From WVZH01 sp034430425 (lineage in GTDB: Bacteria > Chloroflexota > Anaerolineae > Anaerolineales > E44-bin32), in assembly GCA_034430425.1 (NCBI GenBank), contig DAOUEK010000031.1:62001-126000 (forward strand): a stretch of 64,000 bases of DNA, read 5' to 3'. The translations under genes and the position numbers were made by a program. Below, piece after piece: positions 1-7,614 of the stretch. Below the pieces are notes generated by a model. The model worked only from the letters and a program-made list of their open reading frames with translations, ran no database searches and was not told the DNA's origin. Each line of letters opens with the position of its first letter. Positions within the stretch are counted from its first letter, which is position 1.

Positions 1-12
1 CTGAGGTGAAAT

Positions 13-3000
13 ATGTTCAAAGCGGTACCTAGTCAAATCGATTTCGTTGCGCAGGAACATGAAGTCCTCAAGTTCTGGGAGCAGACGAGGGCATTTGAGA
101 AATTACGAACTTTGCGTCAGAATGGTCCGACTTGGTCGTTCATCGATGGTCCCATTACGGCCAACAATCCGATGGGAGTTCACCATGGCTGGGGACGGAC
201 GTATAAAGACCTGTTCCATCGTTATAAAAGTATGCAAGGCCATCATACACGCTACCAAAATGGCTTCGACTGTCAGGGCTTGTGGGTTGAAGTGAATGTT
301 GAACGTGATAAAGGCTTTACAACCAAACGAGACATCGAAGCGTTCGGTTTGGAGAAATTCGTCGTTCTCTGCAAACAACGCGTTCTTAATTTCGCCGCCG
401 TTCAGACCGAACAGAGCATCCGTCTGGGGTATTGGATGGATTGGAACGATCCGGAAAAGCTGCGCTGGCTGAGTGAAAAATTGGGTGAAGATCCAGTCCG
501 GATGATCGAATATCCGGGTCCTCTTGGTCCGGTGAAGAAAAGCGTGGAATACCTTGTAGGTCATTTGGGAATGCCTGAATTGGGCGGATCATACTTCACC
601 TTTTCCGATGAGAATAATTACACCATCTGGTCGGTGCTCAAGTCGTGTAACGAGCGAGGCTGGGTCTACAAAGGAACGGATGTGATGCCGTGGTGCTGGC
701 GTTGTGGTACCGGGTTAAGCCAGCATGAGATCGTGACGGAGGGGTATCAGGAAGTGACTCATCCCAGCGTCACGCTGCGTTTCCCACTTAGAGATCGGCC
801 CGGTGAGAATCTCTTGATCTGGACGACCACGCCCTGGACTCTGACGAGCAATGTGGCGGCGGCTGTGGGACCTGATTTGACCTACGTGCGGGTGAAGCAG
901 GGCGACGAATTTTTGTACCTCAGCGCCGGGACGCTGCACATGTTAAAAGGTGAATATGAAGTTGTTGCGGAACTGAAGGGCACAGAATTGGAAGGCTGGA
1001 CGTATCAAGGTCCGTTCGATGAATTGCCGGTGCAAATCGAGAAAGAATCTCCTCAGGCGCATCGTGTGATCCTCTGGGATGAGGTCGGTGAAGAAGAGGG
1101 CACGGGAATCGTACATATCGCCCCTGGGTGTGGTGCGGAAGACTTTGCGCTTGGCAAAGAATTTGGTTTACCCGTGATCGCACCGCTGAACGAATCAGGT
1201 CATTTTGTGGATGATTTCGATTGGTTGAGCGGGATGCATGTCAATGCCGTCACACAGCCGATATTCGAAAAACTTGGCGAGAAGGGGCTGTCATATCGCA
1301 TCGATGATTACACCCATCGCTATCCGATCTGCTGGCGCTGCGGCGAGGATCTGGTTTTTCGTCTGGTGGATGAATGGTTCATCTCGATGGGGCAGCAATT
1401 GGATAAACCCTACGATGAAGTCACACAGGCGGAAAAAGCGGAGAACTTGCGCTACCAGATCATGGAAGTGGTGATCGATGAAACCCAATGGTATCCATCC
1501 TTCGGTTTCGAGCGCGAACTTGATTGGCTGCGCAATATGCATGATTGGATGATCTCGAAAAAACGCTACTGGGGGCTTGCGCTGCCAATCTGGGAATGTC
1601 ATCAATGTGGCAATTTCGATATTATCGGCAGCAAGGAAGAATTGAAGGAGCGCGCTGTTGCCGGCTGGGAAGAATTCGAAGGACATTCCCCACATCGTCC
1701 CTTTATCGATGCCGTCAAGATCGAATGCAGTCAATGCGGCGCGCAAATCGAACGTATTCCTGATGTTGGAAATCCCTGGTTGGATGCGGGTATCGTCGGT
1801 ATGAGCACGCTGTCTTACAATTCCGATCCCGAGTATTGGCGTAAATGGTATCCCGCGGATCTGATTAGCGAGAGTTTTCCAGGGCAATTCCGCAACTGGT
1901 TTTACAGCCTGTTGGCGTTGAGCACAATTCTTGAACGCAAGGCGCCTTTCCGGAACGTTTTTACTTATGCCACCTTACTTGCAGAAGATGGACGCGCCAT
2001 GCATAAATCCTGGGGGAACGCGATCGAATTCAATGAAGCCGCGGACAAGATGGGTGTCGATGTGATGCGCTGGCTGTATTGCAATCACAAACCGGAGCGA
2101 GATTTGATCTTTGGGTATCACCGTGCAGATGAAGTCAGGCGGCAGTTCTTGATTCCGTTATGGAACGTGTATTCCTTCTTCGTTACCTATGCCAATATCG
2201 ATCGATGGCAACCCGATGAAGATCGCAAAGTGTCCTACAGTCAGATTGATCGCTGGATTCTTTCCAGACTCAATCAACTCCTGAATGTAATCTCCCAGGC
2301 TCTCGATGCTTTCGAGCCGGACGCCGCGAGTGATGCAGCCAATCAATTTCTCGACGAACTCAGCAACTGGTACTTGCGGCGAAGCCGCAGGAGATTTTGG
2401 GCGAAAGCTGGTGCGAGTGAGGATTCCGATGAGGATAAACACGCGGCCTATGCCACCCTTTACGAAGTGCTGGTAAACCTGGTAAAAGGATTGGCCCCGT
2501 TTGTGCCATTTGTAACGGAGGTGATGTACCAGAATCTTGTGCGTTCGGACGGCCCGGATGCGCCGGAAAGTGTGCATCATTGTGATTGGCCGGTGGCGGA
2601 TGTCACGCGCATCGATGAAGATCTGATGGCGAATATGAATCTGGTGACGAAGCTGGTTTCATTGGGTCATGCCGCTCGCAACAAGGCCAACCGAAAGCTG
2701 CGTCAGCCGTTGGCGCACGCTGCTTTCTTCGTGGGTTCGAAACAGGAAGCCGAAACGGTTCGCCAGTATTCTGATTTGATCCTCGAAGAACTGAATGTGA
2801 AGGAAATCCGTCTCCTGGATGCAGTCTCCGAAGCTGCTGCATTCCGCATTAAACCTCTGCCAAAACAGTTGGGCCAGAAGTATGGATCGCGCTTCCCGGC
2901 CATCCAGAAAGCGATTCATAATTTGGCTGCAGGAGATGTGGAAAGAGTCGCCGTACAACTTTTGAATGAGGGGAAATCGTTTGAAGTGGATCTGGATGGG

Positions 3001-3381
3001 GAGAAGATCGCCATCCTAGCGGAGGAAGTAGAGGTGCAGATCGACGCGCATGAAGGCTTCGTGGCCGTTGCCGAAGGGGCAAAGGTCGTGGCGCTCAACA
3101 CGGAGTTGTCAGCGGAACTGATACTGGAAGGCCTTGCGAGAGAATTCGTGCGGCGCGTACAGGATTTGCGTAAACAGGCTGACTTGCAGGTCGATGACCG
3201 CGTTCAGATAGCGTACAACGCAAGCGATCGTCTCGACGAAGCGGTTAAAGTCCACCGGGATTACATTATTGGTGAAACACTCGGCGCCTCACTTGAATCC
3301 GTGGAAGTACCTTCGGGGAAGGCGAGTGCTTCGCATGAATTCGATGGAGAATCACTTGTCCTCGCGTTGTCAGAAGCATAG
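13..3381 (+). CDS. ileS: Isoleucyl-tRNA synthetase, variant signature motifs
   Basis: Charges tRNA-Ile with isoleucine in the cytoplasm. The 1122-residue length, the N-terminal class I fold, the editing region and the C-terminal anticodon-binding region ending in a FVRRVQDLRKQADL block fit a long IleS. Zinc-type CxxC pairs are visible (WCWRCG twice, CHQCG, CSQCG). The two catalytic signatures are unusual. HIGH reads HHGW (residues 57-60) after PITANNPMG, and KMSKS reads AMHKS (662-666) followed by WGN. I recall a class I ligase family with this TANNPMGVHH block, so it is probably a natural variant and not a broken gene. The start is supported by GAGGTGAAAT just before ATG. It is followed by lspA and an rluD-type gene, a common bacterial neighbourhood for ileS. 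Isoleucine specificity is inferred from overall similarity. Confidence 0.85.
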   Translation: MFKAVPSQIDFVAQEHEVLKFWEQTRAFEKLRTLRQNGPTWSFIDGPITANNPMGVHHGWGRTYKDLFHRYKSMQGHHTRYQNGFDCQGLWVEVNVERDKGFTTKRDIEAFGLEKFVVLCKQRVLNFAAVQTEQSIRLGYWMDWNDPEKLRWLSEKLGEDPVRMIEYPGPLGPVKKSVEYLVGHLGMPELGGSYFTFSDENNYTIWSVLKSCNERGWVYKGTDVMPWCWRCGTGLSQHEIVTEGYQEVTHPSVTLRFPLRDRPGENLLIWTTTPWTLTSNVAAAVGPDLTYVRVKQGDEFLYLSAGTLHMLKGEYEVVAELKGTELEGWTYQGPFDELPVQIEKESPQAHRVILWDEVGEEEGTGIVHIAPGCGAEDFALGKEFGLPVIAPLNESGHFVDDFDWLSGMHVNAVTQPIFEKLGEKGLSYRIDDYTHRYPICWRCGEDLVFRLVDEWFISMGQQLDKPYDEVTQAEKAENLRYQIMEVVIDETQWYPSFGFERELDWLRNMHDWMISKKRYWGLALPIWECHQCGNFDIIGSKEELKERAVAGWEEFEGHSPHRPFIDAVKIECSQCGAQIERIPDVGNPWLDAGIVGMSTLSYNSDPEYWRKWYPADLISESFPGQFRNWFYSLLALSTILERKAPFRNVFTYATLLAEDGRAMHKSWGNAIEFNEAADKMGVDVMRWLYCNHKPERDLIFGYHRADEVRRQFLIPLWNVYSFFVTYANIDRWQPDEDRKVSYSQIDRWILSRLNQLLNVISQALDAFEPDAASDAANQFLDELSNWYLRRSRRRFWAKAGASEDSDEDKHAAYATLYEVLVNLVKGLAPFVPFVTEVMYQNLVRSDGPDAPESVHHCDWPVADVTRIDEDLMANMNLVTKLVSLGHAARNKANRKLRQPLAHAAFFVGSKQEAETVRQYSDLILEELNVKEIRLLDAVSEAAAFRIKPLPKQLGQKYGSRFPAIQKAIHNLAAGDVERVAVQLLNEGKSFEVDLDGEKIAILAEEVEVQIDAHEGFVAVAEGAKVVALNTELSAELILEGLAREFVRRVQDLRKQADLQVDDRVQIAYNASDRLDEAVKVHRDYIIGETLGASLESVEVPSGKASASHEFDGESLVLALSEA

Positions 3382-3477
3382 TCTCCTTTAATGGTTGTGC
3401 TTCGGTATCGGGCATATACAGCAATCAATGAATATCTCCAGGGTGATATATTCCTTGGAGATTTCGTTTCAATCGAC

Positions 3478-3506
3478 TTCGCAAGGGGCTGACGATTCGG
3501 TACAAT
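3478..3506 (+). promoter_or_regulatory. Possible lspA promoter
   Basis: TTCGCA at 3478-3483 and TACAAT at 3501-3506 are separated by 17 bases and lie about 36 bases before the lspA start. The 160 bases between ileS and lspA also hold a weak ATCTCCA/TGGAGAT hairpin. The -35 match is poor, so this is tentative. Confidence 0.35.
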
Positions 3507-3541
3507 TGGCTTGCGCTGTTAACCACGGTTTGGAGGGAGAT

Positions 3542-4096
3542 TTGACCAAAGTACGAAAATATCTCATGTTGATCGGTATTGCGAGTATTGTAGTTGCGCT
3601 CGATCAATGGACGAAATACCTGGTCCACACGAAATTGCAGATTGGGGAAACCTGGATGCCGATAAAATGGTTGGCACCCTATGTACGTGTCGTCCATTGG
3701 AACAATACAGGTGCGGCGTTTGGGATGATTCCCTCCGCGAGCTTGTTCTTTGCCGTCGTGGCAGCATTGGTCTCAATCGCCATCATTATCTACTATCCTC
3801 GAATTCCGAAAGAGCAAATCGCTGTACGAATTGCATTGGCGTTACAACTCGGTGGTGCGCTTGGCAATCTGATCGATCGCGTTATTGCCAATATGACGGT
3901 TACCGACTTCATCTCTGTTGGCACTTTTCCGGTGTTTAATGTTGCGGATTCCAGCTTGTCGATTGGATGTGCGGTGTTGATCGCTGCGATGTGGATCGAG
4001 GAACGCAAAGCGCGAGCTGGCGTGATGACCGAAACCGCATCGGCCGAAGATCCAGATAAGGATGCGGTTTCTGATCTGGAGCAGTCCGTTGAGTGA
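3542..4096 (+). CDS. lspA: Lipoprotein signal peptidase (signal peptidase II)
   Basis: Membrane aspartyl protease that removes the signal peptide of lipoproteins after diacylglyceryl transfer. From a TTG start it is 184 residues with four hydrophobic segments. Family motifs are present: NNTGAAFG, then LGNLIDR with catalytic Asp112, then FNVADSSL with catalytic Asp136. The TTG start is chosen because GGAGGGAG lies directly before it; the open frame continues upstream to 3395 without family sequence. The C-terminal tail after the last membrane segment is charged and acidic. Its stop overlaps the start of the next gene (GTGA), suggesting translational coupling. At least two lipobox proteins in this window (at 53106 and 59067) are plausible substrates. 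Confidence 0.92.
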   Translation: MTKVRKYLMLIGIASIVVALDQWTKYLVHTKLQIGETWMPIKWLAPYVRVVHWNNTGAAFGMIPSASLFFAVVAALVSIAIIIYYPRIPKEQIAVRIALALQLGGALGNLIDRVIANMTVTDFISVGTFPVFNVADSSLSIGCAVLIAAMWIEERKARAGVMTETASAEDPDKDAVSDLEQSVE

Positions 4097-5007
4097 CTGA
4101 AAAACATGTCCGCTATCAAGTCTCGTCCCCTGCAGGCAGACTAGACGTATCATTGGTCGACCACACGATCGATTTTTCGCGTACACAGATCCAACGCTTG
4201 ATTCGCAAGGGTTTGGTTCAGATCAACGGAAGCGTTGTCTGCAAACCGAGCCTTCAACTTGAAGGCGGTGAATGGATCGAGGCCACTATCCCCGAACCTG
4301 AGGTTTCTGATCTTGTCCCCGAAGCAATTCCCCTCGATGTGATCTTTGAAAACAACGACGTCCTAATCGTCAATAAACCGGCGGGTATGGTCGTGCATCC
4401 ATCGGCCGGACATGCCGATGGCACATTGGTGAATGCTGCTCTGGCGCATGCACCGGATATCAAAGGTGTAGGTGGAGAGATACGGCCGGGTGTCGTTCAC
4501 CGTTTGGATAAGGATACGTCGGGATTGATTATTCTGGCGAAGAATGATTCAGCGCATCGATTTATACAACATCAGTTCAAGAGCCGTAAGGTCGAGAAAA
4601 TCTACCTTGCGCTTGTTCACGGAAGTCCTCCCACGCCGGAGGGTCGAATCGAAGCGCCGATCGGACGTGATCCGCGCAATCGCAAGCGTATGGCTGTCCT
4701 GTCTCAAGGGCGCGGCCGGGCAGCTACTACGGTATACCATACACTCGAAGTATTCGATGGATATACGTTACTCGAAGCCCAGCTGATTACTGGAAGGACG
4801 CATCAAATTCGATTGCACTTGGATTTTATCGGGTGTCCTGTGGTTGGCGATCGACAGTATGGGAAACGCGGCTCACATCGTTTGCTCCCGCGTCAGTTTT
4901 TACACGCACATAAGCTGCGATTTATTCTCCCTGGCCAAGACGAGCCCATGGAATTTTCGGCGCCTTTGCCGGAGGAGCTGGTGCATTTCCTGGAGGAACT
5001 TAAGTAG
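4093..5007 (+). CDS. 23S rRNA/tRNA pseudouridine synthase, RluA/RluD family
   Basis: Isomerises uridine to pseudouridine in structured RNA, most likely 23S rRNA. It has 304 residues: an S4 RNA-binding domain at about 15-70 and a catalytic domain containing HRLDKDTSGL, with catalytic Asp139. The RTHQIRLHL motif near residue 240 is also typical. Starts at GTG within the lspA stop (GTGA, 4-base overlap). The lspA-rluD order is common in bacteria. Which uridines it modifies cannot be told from sequence, so the symbol is left open. Confidence 0.9.
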   Translation: MTEKHVRYQVSSPAGRLDVSLVDHTIDFSRTQIQRLIRKGLVQINGSVVCKPSLQLEGGEWIEATIPEPEVSDLVPEAIPLDVIFENNDVLIVNKPAGMVVHPSAGHADGTLVNAALAHAPDIKGVGGEIRPGVVHRLDKDTSGLIILAKNDSAHRFIQHQFKSRKVEKIYLALVHGSPPTPEGRIEAPIGRDPRNRKRMAVLSQGRGRAATTVYHTLEVFDGYTLLEAQLITGRTHQIRLHLDFIGCPVVGDRQYGKRGSHRLLPRQFLHAHKLRFILPGQDEPMEFSAPLPEELVHFLEELK

Positions 5008-5019
5008 TCAGCGGAGACG

Positions 5020-6069
5020 ATGAGCCCTATGGAACGAGTAGATTTTCGATCGGATACCGTTACACATCCAACCCCCGAGATGCGCGAGGCGATGGCCTCG
5101 GCTGAGGTTGGCGATGATGTATACGGCGAAGACCCCAGCGTAAATCGATTGCAAGCCATGGCCGCCGAGCTTCTTGGCAAACAAGCTGCACTGTTCGTGC
5201 CCTCGGGGACGATGGCGAATCTGGCTTCTATCCTGGCTCATTGTGATCGTGGAGATGAGGTGATTCTGGGTGATGAGTCACATATCTTTCAAAATGAGGC
5301 CGGAGGGATATCCGCTTTTGGCGGTGTCCATCCCCATCTTATCCCCAATAACCGCGATGGGACATTGGCGCTTGACTCGATTGAAGGCGCGATACGCCAT
5401 GATGATGTGCATTATCCGATCAGCCGGCTGGTGCTTATCGAGAATACCCACAATCGTTGTGGCGGGACTCCATTGACGGTTGAATATACCCGTAGTGTCG
5501 GAGCGTTGGCGAAGAAGCATGGATTGAAATTGCATATCGATGGAGCACGGATTTTCAACGCCTCAGTAGAGCTGGGAGTTACTGCGGCCGATCTGGCCGA
5601 GCCGGCGGACTCAGTCGCTTTATGTCTTTCCAAGGGATTGTGTGCGCCGGTGGGCAGCGTGATTTGCGGCGATGAAACCTTTGTCACTCGGGCGCATCGG
5701 ATTCGGAAAGCCCTGGGTGGCGGCATGCGTCAGGCGGGAGTCCTGGCCGCGGCCGGAATCGTAGCGTTGAATTCGATGATCGACCGTCTGTCAGAAGATC
5801 ATCAACGGGCGCGCAGGCTTGCTGACGGCCTGCGGGATATTCCTGGATTATCGCTGCGATATGAGCGTCCCGCGACGAACATGGTCTTTGTAGATTTCTT
5901 GCCAGGAGCGAAATTGGACGCTGCCAGCGTGGTGGAAGCAATGCGTGAGGAAGGGATCATCCTGCGTGCATCGGGAGATGGATCGATTCGTCTGGTGGTC
6001 CATTACTGGATTGACGATGCTGCGGTCGAGTGTTTAATCTCGAATTTCAAACGTCTCATGGGTCGATAA
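5020..6069 (+). CDS. Low-specificity L-threonine aldolase
   Basis: PLP enzyme that cleaves threonine or allo-threonine to glycine and acetaldehyde. It has 349 residues. The N-terminal DFRSDTVTHPTPEMREAM and GDDVYGEDPSVNRLQ blocks are hallmarks of the family. The PLP lysine is Lys205 in CLSKGLCAPVG. The start has GGAG about 8 bases upstream; a second in-frame ATG at 5029 is possible. It follows the pseudouridine synthase by 12 bases and is probably cotranscribed with lspA. Stereospecificity (L-allo against L-threo) cannot be assigned. Confidence 0.88.
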   Translation: MSPMERVDFRSDTVTHPTPEMREAMASAEVGDDVYGEDPSVNRLQAMAAELLGKQAALFVPSGTMANLASILAHCDRGDEVILGDESHIFQNEAGGISAFGGVHPHLIPNNRDGTLALDSIEGAIRHDDVHYPISRLVLIENTHNRCGGTPLTVEYTRSVGALAKKHGLKLHIDGARIFNASVELGVTAADLAEPADSVALCLSKGLCAPVGSVICGDETFVTRAHRIRKALGGGMRQAGVLAAAGIVALNSMIDRLSEDHQRARRLADGLRDIPGLSLRYERPATNMVFVDFLPGAKLDAASVVEAMREEGIILRASGDGSIRLVVHYWIDDAAVECLISNFKRLMGR

Positions 6070-6081
6070 TCCGGGGTCTTG

Positions 6082-6090
6082 TGGTATCAT
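6082..6090 (+). promoter_or_regulatory. Extended -10 promoter of the tyrS leader
   Basis: TGGTATCAT is an extended -10 element (TGn plus TATCAT at 6085-6090) within TTGTGGTATCAT. No good -35 is seen. Transcription would start near 6097, giving a leader of about 190 bases before tyrS. The rpmB and Roadblock-gene promoters share the TGTGGTA core. Confidence 0.5.
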
Positions 6091-6099
6091 AGCGGCGTG

Positions 6100-6177
6100 A
6101 TGAGAAACCACTCGCATGCAGTTGTACTCACCTATATCTATACCGGGGGCGGACGGTGCCCCAACGTAATCGTCTGA
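6100..6177 (+). CDS. Candidate Tyr leader peptide of tyrS
   Basis: A 25-codon ORF, ATG to TGA, in the tyrS leader. Its central part reads LTYIYTGGG, with two Tyr codons (TAT at 6133-6135 and 6139-6141) separated by one Ile codon. The ATG lies 9 bases after the -10 box, so it would be translated with almost no 5' leader; no clear ribosome site precedes it. A GGGGC/GCCCC hairpin (6146-6162) starts just after the Tyr codons, and an intrinsic terminator lies at 6231-6263. This is the layout of a ribosome-stalling attenuator for a tyrosyl-tRNA synthetase. The role is inferred; the ORF and structures are directly visible. Confidence 0.55.
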   Translation: MRNHSHAVVLTYIYTGGGRCPNVIV

Positions 6178-6230
6178 ACACGCCCTGCGTATTTTAGGAC
6201 AGCTAATTAGCGAATCTGAGAACTAACAAT

Positions 6231-6263
6231 GCGTGGGCTGTGAGGGCCCACGCCTGATTTTTT
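6231..6263 (+). terminator. Intrinsic terminator in the tyrS leader (attenuator)
   Basis: GCGTGGGC (6231-6238) pairs with GCCCACGC (6246-6253), a perfect 8-bp stem, followed by CTGA and six T. It stands 23 bases before the tyrS ATG, so read-through must be controlled for tyrS to be made. Its 5' arm can also pair with GCCCCAACGT (6158-6167, two bulges). Bases 6235-6242 can pair with CACGCCC (6179-6185, one bulge). Either would be an antiterminator. Confidence 0.75.
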
Positions 6264-6286
6264 AAATCGCACATGGAGTCAGTGCA

Positions 6287-7522
6287 ATGGAAGAAATGAA
6301 ACTCGAACAACAAGTCGACTTGTTGATGCAAGGGACGGAATACGGAGATAAACATCTCAAGCAATCGATGCGAGATGAATTGCTTTCTCGCCTCAAACAG
6401 GTCAAGAGAGAGGGACGCACGCTGCGGGTGTACTGTGGATTCGATCCACGTACAACGGATCTTCATCTCGGCCATACGGTTCCGATGCGGAAACTGCGTC
6501 AGTTCCAAGATTTGGGCCATGAGGTCATTTTCTTGATTGGCCGCTTTACATCGTTGGTCGGCGATCCCTCCGATAAAGATAAAGTACGTGCACAATTATC
6601 GCCGGAGGAGGCGATCAAGAACGCGGAGAGCTACGCGAACCAGGCGTTTCGCATCCTCGATCCGGATCGCACAAGAATTGAATACAACGACACGTGGTTA
6701 TCGAAACTGACTTTCGCGGACCTCATTCATCTGGCCTCGAATTTCACCATACAGCAGTTCCTTTCCCGGGATGCATTCCGCAAACGCTGGGATCAGGATG
6801 ATCCGGTATATCTGCACGAGTTCTTCTACGCATTGATGCAAGGATATGATGCCTTTCACTTGAAGACCGATGTCCAGGTTGGCGGAACCGATCAACTTTT
6901 CAACATCGTCACTGCCGCCCGTAAGTTAATGGAATCGCTGGGAGAGATGCCGAACATTGCCATCATTCTCGGCATCCTCCCCGGTACCGACGGTGTGGTG
7001 AAGATGAGCAAATCCCTGGGAAACCACATCCCGTTGAACACAACGCCGGAGGACATGTATGGCAAGGTGATGAGCGTGCCCGACGCTGCGATGGGAGACT
7101 TCTTCCGGCTGGTAACACGCTGGACGCCTCCGGAGATCGAAGCGATCGAAAACGATTTGAATGCCGGCAAATCCCATCCCAGGGATGTGAAGATGAAGCT
7201 CGCTCGGGAGATCGTTGGTATCTATTACGGCGAGGAAGCCGTAAAGCCGGCCGAAGATACCTTTAGGCAGATTTTCCAGCAGCAAGAGGCGCCAAGCAAC
7301 ATACCGGATTTCGTCGTACAACAAGGTACATTGTTGGTGGCGATCATGAAGGATGCCGGATTGGTAAAGAGTAACAGCGAGGCTCGCCGTTTGGTCAAGC
7401 AAAAAGGTGTACGCCTGGACGATGTCGTCGTCGAGGATGCCGATCAGATTATCGAGATCAAAGAGTCGGTCGTACTGCGGGTGGGGAAACGGCGCTTTGT
7501 ACGTTTGATGCCGGATAAGTGA
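6287..7522 (+). CDS. tyrS: Tyrosyl-tRNA synthetase
   Basis: Charges tRNA-Tyr in the cytoplasm. It has 411 residues. The N-terminal CGFDPRTTDLHLGHTVPMRK block carries the HIGH motif (HLGH). VVKMSKSLGN is the KMSKS loop. QVGGTDQLFN binds substrate, and a C-terminal S4 domain ends the protein. The length and S4 domain fit the TyrZ-like branch. It is preceded by a leader with a Tyr-rich mini-ORF and a terminator, so expression is probably attenuation-controlled by Tyr-tRNA supply. A terminator follows at 7560. Confidence 0.96.
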   Translation: MEEMKLEQQVDLLMQGTEYGDKHLKQSMRDELLSRLKQVKREGRTLRVYCGFDPRTTDLHLGHTVPMRKLRQFQDLGHEVIFLIGRFTSLVGDPSDKDKVRAQLSPEEAIKNAESYANQAFRILDPDRTRIEYNDTWLSKLTFADLIHLASNFTIQQFLSRDAFRKRWDQDDPVYLHEFFYALMQGYDAFHLKTDVQVGGTDQLFNIVTAARKLMESLGEMPNIAIILGILPGTDGVVKMSKSLGNHIPLNTTPEDMYGKVMSVPDAAMGDFFRLVTRWTPPEIEAIENDLNAGKSHPRDVKMKLAREIVGIYYGEEAVKPAEDTFRQIFQQQEAPSNIPDFVVQQGTLLVAIMKDAGLVKSNSEARRLVKQKGVRLDDVVVEDADQIIEIKESVVLRVGKRRFVRLMPDK

Positions 7523-7559
7523 AATTCGATTGGAATCATGCGAATTCGCAAATAAACGG

Positions 7560-7588
7560 AAGGGATCTTCATCAAGAAGAGCCCTTTT
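7560..7588 (+). terminator. Terminator between tyrS and rtcB
   Basis: AAGGGATCTTC pairs with GAAGAGCCCTT across an ATCAA loop (one A-G mismatch), then TT. It lies between the convergent ends of tyrS and rtcB and could serve both, though the T-run favours tyrS. Confidence 0.6.
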
Positions 7589-7614
7589 CGATTTACAGGA
7601 TTGTTTTCACCAGC

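Noticed and set aside
6091..6286. T-box riboswitch upstream of tyrS
   Set aside because: No AGGGTGGNACCGCG-like sequence and no UGGN bulge for a Tyr tRNA; the leader ORF fits better.
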